Shown one piece after another: positions 1 to 6,977 of a DNA stretch of 25,433 nucleotides; within the stretch, counting starts at the first letter, position 1, and each line of letters opens with the position of its first letter. This stretch comes from DATCIH01 sp036507955 (GTDB lineage Bacteria > Bacillota > Clostridia > Clostridiales > Clostridiaceae). Made by a program: the position numbers and the translations under genes. The stretch is taken from contig DATCIH010000077.1 in assembly GCA_036507955.1 (NCBI GenBank), forward strand, positions 1 through 25,433, in the 5' to 3' direction. The notes under the pieces are model-generated. The model ran no database searches. It was not told where the DNA came from and was given only the letters and a program-made list of their open reading frames with translations.

Positions 1-59
1 GAATCGAACCCTCGTAACTAGCTTGGAAGGCTAGCGCTCTACCATTGAGCTACACCCGC
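1..59 (-). tRNA. tRNA-Gly (anticodon UCC), 3' end cut off by window
   Basis: On the minus strand the 5' end reads GCGGGTG (acceptor arm), then TA, a D arm with GCTC/GAGC, and an anticodon stem CTAGC/GCTAG closing the loop CTTCCAA, which gives anticodon TCC. The T-loop motif GTTCGATTC begins at the edge, so the T-arm closing strand, acceptor 3' strand and any CCA lie outside the window. It lies 6 nt downstream of the tRNA-Pro CCA, so both are probably processed from one transcript. Confidence 0.93.
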
Positions 60-65
60 TTATTT

Positions 66-141
66 TGGTCGGGGTGACAGGGATTGAACCTGCGACCTCA
101 TGGTCCCAAACCACGCGCGCTCCCAGCTGCGCTACACCCCG
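66..141 (-). tRNA. tRNA-Pro (anticodon UGG)
   Basis: A complete 76-nt cloverleaf on the minus strand. The acceptor CGGGGTG pairs with CACCCCG, the discriminator is A, and the 3' CCA is encoded (66-68). The anticodon stem CGTGG/CCATG closes the loop TTTGGGA, giving anticodon TGG, which reads CCN proline codons. The T loop is GTTCAATCC. It is the first gene of the tRNA pair, preceded by a sigma-A type promoter at 180-208. A proline-tRNA ligase gene lies about 8.7 kb away in the same window. Confidence 0.96.
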
Positions 142-148
142 TTTTCAT

Positions 149-168
149 CTGAAAGGAGTTTCTTTCAG
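149..168 (-). other. hairpin in the tRNA leader
   Basis: CTGAAAG (149-155) and CTTTCAG (162-168) form a perfect 7-bp stem with a 6-nt loop. It ends 7 nt before the tRNA-Pro 5' end and lies downstream of the predicted tRNA transcription start. It has no T tract, so it is unlikely to be a strong terminator. It may shape the RNase P leader or stop read-through from the operon upstream. Confidence 0.4.
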
Positions 169-179
169 CGACATAAACT

Positions 180-208
180 ATTCTACACGATAAGTTTTCA
201 TTCGTCAA
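180..208 (-). promoter_or_regulatory. sigma-A type promoter of the tRNA-Pro/tRNA-Gly unit
   Basis: On the minus strand, TTGACG (203-208) and TAGAAT (180-185) are separated by exactly 17 bp, each one base off the consensus. The predicted start is near 173. It begins a few bases past the stop codon of the upstream phosphodiesterase gene, so the tRNAs need not depend on read-through from it. Confidence 0.7.
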
Positions 209-211
209 TAC

Positions 212-697
212 CTATTTTTTAATATTTACGAGTGCTTTAATTAGTGGCACTATTTCCCCATCTAATATATTTATCTCACCATAGCTTGAAAATCCGTTTC
301 TGCCCATAGATGGGCTTCCGGGATTAAACATCCAAATCCCATCTTCAAATAATAGTTCAGCTAAATGGGTATGACCAAATAAAACCATATCTACTTTTAA
401 CTCCTTTGCCTTACGTAGTAAAGTATTATAGCTAGTTTTTACTCCATACTTATGTCCATGGGTTATAAAAATTCTTTTATTTCCAATGACTTCTATTCTT
501 TCTAAAGGAACACTACTGAAGTAATCGCAGTTACCTCTTACCTCAAACGTCTGCCCATGAAAGAATCTAGTTAAGTTATCCACATCCTCATTATTGTCTC
601 CAAGATGAATAAAGATATCCGCCCCACTTATTATCTTTGCAAGTAAACTAATCTCATATGAGGATCCATGAGTATCCGATGCAACTATGATTTTCAT
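212..697 (-). CDS. YfcE/MJ0936-family metallophosphodiesterase
   Basis: A small cytosolic metal-dependent phosphodiesterase of the calcineurin-like superfamily. The motifs appear in the expected order: DTHG near the N-terminus, GD-N (about residue 33), GNCD (about 55-58), THGH (about 80-83) and GHTH (about 108-111), supplying the dinuclear metal ligands. The length of about 161 aa is normal for this family. The ATG at 697 is preferred over an upstream TTG (709) because it has GGAG six bases before it and begins one base after the rdgB stop codon. It is the last gene of rph-rdgB-yfcE, an order known from other Firmicutes (B. subtilis rph-ysnA-ysnB). The family hydrolyses model phosphodiesters; the physiological substrate is uncertain. 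Confidence 0.9.
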   Translation of the reverse strand: MKIIVASDTHGSSYEISLLAKIISGADIFIHLGDNNEDVDNLTRFFHGQTFEVRGNCDYFSSVPLERIEVIGNKRIFITHGHKYGVKTSYNTLLRKAKELKVDMVLFGHTHLAELLFEDGIWMFNPGSPSMGRNGFSSYGEINILDGEIVPLIKALVNIKK

Positions 698-698
698 A

Positions 699-1310
699 TT
701 AATCTCCAAAGGTAAAGGATTCTAATTTGTACCTTAGTTTTTCAAGTGCTCTTCCCCTATGGCTAATGCTATTTTTCTCTTTTGAGGACATCTGTGCAAA
801 GGTTTTATTAAAAGCGGGGACATAAAATAGAGGGTCATACCCAAACCCCTCATCTCCACTTAGCTGTATTGTTATATAACCTTCTACTTCTCCCTGAACC
901 TTTATTACCATTTCCTTATCAATAATAAGAACTATTGCACAGACAAACCTTCCTTTTCTATCTTCATTTATCTTACCTTCCATTAAAGAAAGGAGCTTTT
1001 CATTATTTTTTTTTGTGTTACCATGCACTCCAGAAAACCTTGCAGAATAAACTCCTGGGGCTCCATCTAAGCAATCTACACTAAGGCCAGAATCATCTGC
1101 TAAAACAATTGTATCCTCTAATAAATCAAAAACCGTTTTAGCTTTAATATAAGCATTTTCAAGAAAAGTTGAACCACTCTCTTCAATATCTATATCTAAT
1201 CCAACCTCTTTCATCGTAAATATGTCAAAAGGGAAGTCCTTTAAGATATCCTTAAGCTCTTTAATCTTATGTTCATTGTCACTTGCTACTACTATCCTCT
1301 TTTTATCCAT
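699..1310 (-). CDS. rdgB: RdgB/HAM1-type dITP/XTP pyrophosphatase
   Basis: Hydrolyses non-canonical purine nucleoside triphosphates (dITP, XTP, ITP) to monophosphate and PPi, keeping deaminated purines out of DNA and RNA. Family marks: an N-terminal ASDNEHKIKEL segment (family pattern ATxNxxKxxE), DDSGL (about residues 72-76) followed by GAPGVYSARFSG, the GFGYDPLF block (about 155-162), and SHRGRAL near the C-terminus. At 203 aa it is the usual length. It starts with ATG behind a GAGG-type ribosome-binding site, 14 nt after the rph stop, and its TAA is one base from the ATG of the phosphodiesterase gene, indicating one transcript. Confidence 0.95.
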   Translation of the reverse strand: MDKKRIVVASDNEHKIKELKDILKDFPFDIFTMKEVGLDIDIEESGSTFLENAYIKAKTVFDLLEDTIVLADDSGLSVDCLDGAPGVYSARFSGVHGNTKKNNEKLLSLMEGKINEDRKGRFVCAIVLIIDKEMVIKVQGEVEGYITIQLSGDEGFGYDPLFYVPAFNKTFAQMSSKEKNSISHRGRALEKLRYKLESFTFGD

Positions 1311-1324
1311 TTAAATCCTCTTCC

Positions 1325-2083
1325 TTATTCAGCTTTTTTAGATTCACCAGTACCTATCCATAGTGAGTCCATCTTAAGTGTATCCTTTTGAATCTGTATT
1401 AAATTTTTTGTTCCTTTTTCTCCTAAACTCAAAAGTTCGTCTAAATCCTTTTTACTAAAAGGTCTTTCTTCTCCAGTACCTTGTATCTCTACAAATTCGC
1501 CTGCATCAGTCATTACTATGTTCATGTCTACCTGTGCACTTGAATCCTCTTCATAGCATAAATCTAATAGTTTCTCTCCCTTTACTATCCCTACACTAAT
1601 TGCACTGACAAAGCTTCTTATAGGGTAAACTTGAAAGGGACTTCTTTTATGTAGCTTATTAACTGCATCCACTAAAGCTACGAAGGCTCCCGTAATTGAA
1701 GAGGTCCTGGTGCCCCCATCTGCCTGGATTACGTCACAATCAATCCATATGGTTCTTTCTCCTAATGCCTTTAGATCCACCACCGACCTTAAGGCTCTGC
1801 CTATAAGCCTTTGAATTTCCATTGTTCTTCCATCTATTTTTAATTTCGATATATCTCTAATCTTTCTTGTTTTTGTAGAGCTAGGAAGCATGTTATATTC
1901 ACTTGTTATCCAGCCCTCTCCGCATCCCTTTAAAAAGGGCGGAACCTTATCTTCAATAGTGGCTGTACATATAACCTTTGTATACCCCACTTCTATTAAT
2001 ACAGAACCGTCTGCAAACTTTGTATAACCTCTAGTAATTTTAACAGGTCTTACCTGATCTTTTTTTCTACTATTTAATCTCAT
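1325..2083 (-). CDS. rph: ribonuclease PH
   Basis: Phosphorolytic 3'-5' exoribonuclease that trims tRNA 3' ends using inorganic phosphate and releases nucleoside diphosphates; a hexameric cytosolic enzyme. The sequence is typical throughout: RPVKI near the start, EVGYTKVICTATIED, the GWITSEYNMLPSST block (about residues 57-70), the R-rich GRTMEIQRLIGRALRSV helix (about 85-101), QADGGTRTSSITG (about 120-132) and EIQGTGEERPFS near the C-terminus. At 252 aa it is about normal. The ATG at 2083 is fixed by an in-frame stop three codons upstream, yet its Shine-Dalgarno sequence lies 26 nt away behind a hairpin. First gene of rph-rdgB-yfcE. Confidence 0.96.
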   Translation of the reverse strand: MRLNSRKKDQVRPVKITRGYTKFADGSVLIEVGYTKVICTATIEDKVPPFLKGCGEGWITSEYNMLPSSTKTRKIRDISKLKIDGRTMEIQRLIGRALRSVVDLKALGERTIWIDCDVIQADGGTRTSSITGAFVALVDAVNKLHKRSPFQVYPIRSFVSAISVGIVKGEKLLDLCYEEDSSAQVDMNIVMTDAGEFVEIQGTGEERPFSKKDLDELLSLGEKGTKNLIQIQKDTLKMDSLWIGTGESKKAE

Positions 2084-2091
2084 AAAATATT

Positions 2092-2118
2092 AGATTCTAA
2101 TAGAATCTTTCTCCTTTC
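2092..2118 (-). promoter_or_regulatory. rph leader: Shine-Dalgarno sequence plus hairpin before the start codon
   Basis: On the minus strand AAAGGAGA (about 2110-2117) is followed immediately by a perfect 7-bp inverted repeat with a 3-nt loop (AGATTCT / AGAATCT, 2092-2108), then an 8-nt A/T spacer and the ATG at 2083. The linear spacing from Shine-Dalgarno to ATG is about 26 nt, far above the usual 5-9. If the hairpin folds, the effective spacing shrinks to roughly normal. Confidence 0.5.
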
Positions 2119-2265
2119 AATAGTAATATAAAGAATAATATTAATAATATCATAAATTTAGCTTACCTTAAAGTATCTTTATGATTTTTTTCTGAACTTA
2201 TAAGCACTTTTTTAAAATATAAAGCATATTATTAACATAAGTATTTTAATCGATGGTGATTTCTA

Positions 2266-3588
2266 TTGAATTATATAGGACCCTTTATCAAATCCAATCA
2301 AATTAAAGAAGACAACATATTAGATCAACTATTTCATCTATCAAAAGAAGCTATAAAATTTATTGAATTATACTCGCATTTTGGAAATACAATTGATAAA
2401 TATGATTTACAAAGCTTTAACATGTCCAATCAATATCCCTTACTTAGTATATATAAAAAAGCGGATATAACCTTATTAATTGATGAAAAAAGCTGTTACC
2501 TAGATGAAAAGAGCTTTAAAAAAGAATATTGTGCAACTTCAAACGCGCTTTTATCTTTAAATTTATTAGAGCTATCTGATTATTATGAGGAAATTTACAA
2601 GGATGACCCTTTAAAAACAATTTCTGAACTTTATAGAGCTTTATCTAAAAAGCAGCTAGAACATTATGCTCATAAATTAAGGAACCAAGAAGGATTCTTT
2701 GTGGATATGGAGGAAGACTTAGAAAAAGGAAGTTTAACCTTAAAAAGCAATAAATATAAGCTTTCAGACCAGGCTCTTTTTATGGCTGCTTACAATAAAT
2801 GTGGAAACTCTAAGGAAGGTCCTACTGATTTTAAAGCTTTTTCCTTAGAGATATTAGATATGCTCTTTAATAATTTAGAGGATATCTACTCCTCCTCAGA
2901 ACTAGAAATAGTCAAAATAATATTAGCTCTAAATATTGTTTATAAAAGTTCTAAATCTGTGGCTGTAGAAGGCTTGCTTTTGGATCTTAATGATTTGATT
3001 ATAGAGGATATTGATAGTCTGAACCTAGAAACATTATCCTTTCTATCAATAGTTACCTCCTTCACTTATTTAAATACAGGCATTTATAAACTTAAAGACA
3101 ACCTTGTTAAAATTCAAAGTCAGTTAACTGAGTACTATGATGAGGATAGCCATAGTATTAAGAAATCTGGAGATAAAACTGTAAAATACAACTGCTGTGA
3201 AATAACCTTTTTTCAGCTTTCTGATCTATTATCTAATAAATGTATAGATACTAAAAGCTTACTCGGCTATGAGTATTTCCAAAAGAACATAATTAAGTCT
3301 GGTATAATAAAATCTTGGCCGGAATCGCCTAATATTGAAAGTGCTGAGAGATATTCAAATTACATTAAGAAATCAGATTTTTTACTGCCTGAAAGCCATT
3401 TTAGAATGTCTACCTTTGGCACTCCAGAACAAGCTTTAAAAGCGCCTCTATTTTCCAAATATATAGTATATAATCCTAAAAAAGGCACCTTTAAAGAAGG
3501 AAAAGATATCTTTGAAAGCGAGAAAAATTTATTAATATTTTTAGTAATAACAATGACTAAAATGCTAATAACTGAAGCTGCTATTTAA
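2266..3588 (+). CDS. conserved-looking protein of unknown function, 440 aa
   Basis: I do not recognise a named family. The protein is acidic, Leu/Lys/Glu/Ser-rich and appears almost entirely alpha-helical, with no signal peptide. Short blocks that look conserved are LRNQEGFFVD (about residues 138-147) and KLSDQALFMAAY (about 165-176), a pattern that could suit an alpha-helical toroid, but that is only a guess. Cysteines are few and show no zinc-binding pattern. The last 20 residues are hydrophobic (LLIFLVITMTKML). Translation starts at TTG behind GGTGAT; the next in-frame Met is at about residue 53, too late to keep the N-terminal helices. Its 3' end overlaps the convergent lipoprotein gene by 8 bp, so the two mRNAs are complementary at their ends. 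Confidence 0.8.
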   Translation: MNYIGPFIKSNQIKEDNILDQLFHLSKEAIKFIELYSHFGNTIDKYDLQSFNMSNQYPLLSIYKKADITLLIDEKSCYLDEKSFKKEYCATSNALLSLNLLELSDYYEEIYKDDPLKTISELYRALSKKQLEHYAHKLRNQEGFFVDMEEDLEKGSLTLKSNKYKLSDQALFMAAYNKCGNSKEGPTDFKAFSLEILDMLFNNLEDIYSSSELEIVKIILALNIVYKSSKSVAVEGLLLDLNDLIIEDIDSLNLETLSFLSIVTSFTYLNTGIYKLKDNLVKIQSQLTEYYDEDSHSIKKSGDKTVKYNCCEITFFQLSDLLSNKCIDTKSLLGYEYFQKNIIKSGIIKSWPESPNIESAERYSNYIKKSDFLLPESHFRMSTFGTPEQALKAPLFSKYIVYNPKKGTFKEGKDIFESEKNLLIFLVITMTKMLITEAAI

Positions 3589-5155
3589 CATAATATAGCT
3601 TGTTAAAATCTATATTACCATCACTATCAAAGGAAAGATTAACTAATTCATTTGTTTTACAGATTCCTCTACCATGAAGATAAATAGGAATTATGGGCAA
3701 ATCCTTTTTCAATATATTAAGGCAGTTATTTTCATAGGTTTCTCTTATACTTTTGTTTTCTTCCCCTTCTGCTTTTAAAAAAAGGTCATCAAAGCTTTTA
3801 CTTTTATATCCTGCCAGATTGAAAGGGCTTGAAGACGTAAACTTATATAGATTGCATAAGCTAGAGGAATATTCGTTTATGTAATCATTAAGATAAATAT
3901 CATACTCACCTTTTTTAAGGCTGATACTTTCTTCCTCTAGATTTGAAGCCTTTAAGGTGAGTTTAATATTAAGTCCTAATAACTTATTTAAGTCTTTTAG
4001 TTCTTTTCCTATCTGGGAAGCTATGATTTCATTTTTATTGTCATCTATATAGATAAAACTAATAGATAAATCTTTTTTTGACCACTTGGCTAACACCCTT
4101 TTAGTTGTGTCCACTAAAGACTTATCTAAACTAGAATTAATACTGGAAAGATCTAGCTTTGAATCTAAGTTTGAAGCATTTAGAAAAGTCTCAACACTGG
4201 TGTCATTATCGTCAATACCCTTTGTTATATCTTCTAACTTTAAAGCGTTTTGAATCAAGCTTCTATAATCTATATCAGAGGTTATATTTTTTTTGGTCAA
4301 ATTAAAGTTTAAGGAGGTGGTGATAAAATTATTATCTACGAAATATTCACCTTTATTTTTAAGCTCAGGGATTTGCCAACTTGGGGGGTTTATCATTAGG
4401 TCAGAGGTTCCAGCTTGAAAGGAAGCTAAAGCTCCTTCTGAATTTTTTTTATCTAAGAAGACTATTTTGCTTACTTTTATCTCATCACTATTCCAATAAA
4501 AATCATTTTTCTTTAGTTCTATGGAGTCTTTATCAATCTTATTTATTACATATGGTCCACTAAATATCATTTTTCCATAGCTAGCCTTATAATCCTTTAA
4601 ATAATCACCAAGTCTTATAGTAAATACACTTTGTGTTAGTACATTTAAGAAATTTACCTTTGGTTTATTTAGAGTTATCTGCAATCTATTGGAGGAAACT
4701 GCTTTAATGGAGACATCCTTAAAATCGAATATTCCCTTATTGTAATTTTCTGCTCCCTTAATAGAGAATAGTTCCTTAACATATGCTCCGCCTTCTTTAA
4801 GTATGTATGAAAAAAACTGAACGCAATCATCTGCGGTTATTATTTCTCCACTACTCCACAAAGCAGGTCTTAATTTGAAGGTATACACTAATCCATCCTT
4901 ACTTACACTATAACTCTCTGCAAGGTCTGGCATTATATTGCCTTCCTCATCAGTTTTTACTAGCCCTGAAAAAGTTCCTCGAAGAAGATCCTTATCTGAT
5001 AAACTCTCACTACTCGTCAAAGCTAAATCCTCTGGAAGTTTATCTACAGCTATAGATAAATAATCTCGGCTGTTATTTTTTTGTACTCTCTTTTCTACGC
5101 AGCCATTTAAAGTTATAATTAATATAAATATGAGGCATACTGTTATCTTTTTCAT
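3581..5155 (-). CDS. peptide-type ABC transporter substrate-binding lipoprotein (SBP_bac_5 family)
   Basis: An extracellular solute-binding lipoprotein of the oligopeptide/nickel class. Residues 1-15 form a Lys-Lys plus hydrophobic signal peptide, followed by the lipobox LNGC (16-19) with Cys19 as lipidation site. The family N-terminal pattern is clear: an LLRGTFSGLV segment, then PDLAESYSVSKDGLVYTFKL, then the W-S-G and D-tract of the first lobe. At 524 aa it is normal length. No permease or ATPase gene is adjacent, so it must work with a transporter encoded elsewhere or has another role such as peptide sensing. It starts at ATG behind GAGGGG. Its TAG overlaps the end of the 440-aa gene, and no intrinsic terminator is visible between them. 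Ligand unknown. Confidence 0.88.
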   Translation of the reverse strand: MKKITVCLIFILIITLNGCVEKRVQKNNSRDYLSIAVDKLPEDLALTSSESLSDKDLLRGTFSGLVKTDEEGNIMPDLAESYSVSKDGLVYTFKLRPALWSSGEIITADDCVQFFSYILKEGGAYVKELFSIKGAENYNKGIFDFKDVSIKAVSSNRLQITLNKPKVNFLNVLTQSVFTIRLGDYLKDYKASYGKMIFSGPYVINKIDKDSIELKKNDFYWNSDEIKVSKIVFLDKKNSEGALASFQAGTSDLMINPPSWQIPELKNKGEYFVDNNFITTSLNFNLTKKNITSDIDYRSLIQNALKLEDITKGIDDNDTSVETFLNASNLDSKLDLSSINSSLDKSLVDTTKRVLAKWSKKDLSISFIYIDDNKNEIIASQIGKELKDLNKLLGLNIKLTLKASNLEEESISLKKGEYDIYLNDYINEYSSSLCNLYKFTSSSPFNLAGYKSKSFDDLFLKAEGEENKSIRETYENNCLNILKKDLPIIPIYLHGRGICKTNELVNLSFDSDGNIDFNKLYYVK

Positions 5156-5235
5156 ATATTAACCCCTCTTTTTTATTGTTAGGTTAATATTATTCACATC
5201 TGATGGATTCTTTAAACAAAATTAAGGAAAAACTA

Positions 5236-5264
5236 TTAAACTTGAAAACTTTTTATGTTATAAT
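5236..5264 (+). promoter_or_regulatory. extended -10 promoter for the 61-aa membrane peptide
   Basis: TGTTATAATG at 5256-5265 gives a perfect TATAAT (5259-5264) with the TGn extended -10 element. The -35 hexamer at the right distance, TTAAAC (5236-5241, 17-bp spacer), is weak, as is usual for extended -10 promoters. The predicted start is about 5271, and the GGAGG site lies about 14 nt further on. Confidence 0.65.
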
Positions 5265-5294
5265 GTTTATGTATTTTATCCATGGAGGCATGAT

Positions 5295-5480
5295 ATGTTA
5301 TTAATTTTAGAAATATTGGCCATTTTATTTTCTTTGACCCTTATGTTTATTGGAATATGGGGTTTTATCCTTATGAATAGAATATTCAATCAATTAAGAT
5401 ATAAAAATTATCTCATGGAAAGAGTAGTTGATAACTTAAGCACCATTGCAAAATTTAATAAACCTAGTCCTAAGGACTAG
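5295..5480 (+). CDS. small single-span membrane protein, 61 aa
   Basis: Residues 2-28 are almost entirely Leu, Ile, Phe and Met and form one long transmembrane helix. The remaining about 33 residues are polar and basic (motif RYKNYLMERVVDNLS), probably a short cytoplasmic amphipathic tail. No family is recognised. Reality is supported by an extended -10 promoter upstream, a strong GGAGG site six bases before ATG, and a hairpin terminator directly after the TAG stop. It sits alone between two minus-strand transcription units, so it is its own monocistronic gene. A regulatory or complex-stabilising membrane micropeptide is possible, but nothing in the sequence says what it binds. Confidence 0.72.
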   Translation: MLLILEILAILFSLTLMFIGIWGFILMNRIFNQLRYKNYLMERVVDNLSTIAKFNKPSPKD

Positions 5481-5482
5481 CC

Positions 5483-5515
5483 AAAAAAGCAGCAAGGTGT
5501 TTACCTTGCTGCTTT
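5483..5515 (-). terminator. intrinsic terminator of proS-gatCAB (probably bidirectional)
   Basis: AAAGCAGCAAGGT (5486-5498) and ACCTTGCTGCTTT (5503-5515) form a perfect 13-bp stem with a GTTT loop. On the minus strand it is followed by six T's (5483-5488), a textbook rho-independent terminator 30 nt after gatB. On the plus strand it directly follows the 61-aa gene, although the T run is shorter there. Confidence 0.9.
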
Positions 5516-5545
5516 ACTATATAGTTTAGATAAAAATAAAAGCTG

Positions 5546-6976
5546 TTATAATTTGTTGAGTTCCTGTAGTATTAGCTTATTTACCATCTGAGGATTAGAT
5601 TTGCCCTTAGTTGCTTTCATTACAAGCCCAACTAAAAAGCCAACTACCCTAGTCTTTCCATTTTTGTAGTCCTCTACTGAGGTGGAACTTGCCTTTATAG
5701 CCTCAATAACAGCAGAGAGAATCTCTCCTTCATCATTATTTTGTGTAAGGCCCTCTTCCTCTACTATCTTGCCTGGACTTTTGCCAGTTAAAAACATTTC
5801 ATTAAGTATTTTCTTACCAATGTTATTAGATATAGTTCCAGAATTAATAAGTTTAATTAATGCACTTAAATCCTCTGGGGTAAACTTAAGACTAGCTGCT
5901 GTAATCAATGCTTCATTCATAAGCTTTGATATGTCCCCCATTAGCCAATTAGCGGAGCTTTTAGCATCCATAGATATCTTAGCAGTAGCTTCAAAAAAAT
6001 CTGCTAAAGGGGCAGATAAGGTTAATACCATTGCATCGTAGGAGGATATATCAAATTCCTTGATAAACCTAGCAAGCTTTTCATGAGTCAATTCTGGAAT
6101 CGTACTTCTTATAGCTTCAATCCACTCATCACTGATATTTATAGTTACCTGATCTCCCTCTGGGAAATACCTATAGTCATTCGCCTGCTCTTTGCTTCTC
6201 ATTATATAGGTTTTAAGAGTGCTTTCATCCCATCTTCTTGTCTCAGTGGATAGTTTTCCTCCACTATTTAGTACCTCTTCCTGCCTAATAAATTCATAAC
6301 CTAAAGCTTTTTCTAATGCTTTAAAGGAGTTCATATTTTTTATTTCGCTTCTTATTCCAAGCTTAGTTTCTCCCTTAGGCTTTATGGATATGTTCCCATC
6401 GCATCTTAGAGATCCTTCCTCCATCTTACAATCAGAAACCTCAATAGAGGATAATATACTCTTAAGCTTTTGAAGATATAGGGTAGCCTCCTCTGGTGAA
6501 CTTAAATCCGGCTTTGATACTATTTCAATTAATGGCACCCCTGCCCTATTAAAATCAACTAAAGTACCTGAATTTGTATGTAATAGCTTCCCTGCATCCT
6601 CTTCTATATGAATTCTTTCTATACCTATTCTTTTTATGACCCCTTCACTTATCTCAATATCGATATATCCATCTCTAGATAAAGGGAATTCATCTTGGGT
6701 TATCTGATAGTTTTTAGGACAATCCGGATAAAAATAATTTTTTCTGTCCATTCTGGATAACTTCGTTATTCTACAATTTAAAGCTAACCCTGCTTTTATA
6801 CCATAGTCCACCACTTTTTTATTGAGCATGGGTAAAGAACCCGGCAACCCCAAACAAACAGGGCATACATGGGTATTAGGCTTACCACCGTATTCTGTAG
6901 TGCAGCCACAATATATTTTTGTATTTGTAGATAGCTCTGCATGGACTTCAAGTCCAATAACTGTTTCAAATTCCAT
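5546..6976 (-). CDS. gatB: aspartyl/glutamyl-tRNA(Asn/Gln) amidotransferase subunit B
   Basis: The tRNA-binding kinase-like subunit of GatCAB, which activates Glu-tRNA(Gln) or Asp-tRNA(Asn) with ATP before amidation. GLEVHAEL opens the protein. The zinc site is complete with Cys23, Cys25, Cys38 and Cys41 (pattern CGC...CPVC). The catalytic cradle includes the SRMDRKNYFYPDCPKNYQI block (about residues 80-98). The C-terminal helical GatB/YqeY tail is present. I place the start at ATG 6976, one base after the gatA stop and behind GGTGAG, rather than a TTG four codons upstream, giving 476 aa, the normal size. Final gene of proS-gatC-gatA-gatB. Confidence 0.97.
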   Translation of the reverse strand: MEFETVIGLEVHAELSTNTKIYCGCTTEYGGKPNTHVCPVCLGLPGSLPMLNKKVVDYGIKAGLALNCRITKLSRMDRKNYFYPDCPKNYQITQDEFPLSRDGYIDIEISEGVIKRIGIERIHIEEDAGKLLHTNSGTLVDFNRAGVPLIEIVSKPDLSSPEEATLYLQKLKSILSSIEVSDCKMEEGSLRCDGNISIKPKGETKLGIRSEIKNMNSFKALEKALGYEFIRQEEVLNSGGKLSTETRRWDESTLKTYIMRSKEQANDYRYFPEGDQVTINISDEWIEAIRSTIPELTHEKLARFIKEFDISSYDAMVLTLSAPLADFFEATAKISMDAKSSANWLMGDISKLMNEALITAASLKFTPEDLSALIKLINSGTISNNIGKKILNEMFLTGKSPGKIVEEEGLTQNNDEGEILSAVIEAIKASSTSVEDYKNGKTRVVGFLVGLVMKATKGKSNPQMVNKLILQELNKL

Positions 6977-6977
6977 A

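Noticed and set aside
5682..6041. 119-aa plus-strand open frame
   Set aside because: Antisense to gatB, no Shine-Dalgarno, Ser/Leu/Ile-rich as expected for the complement of a real gene.
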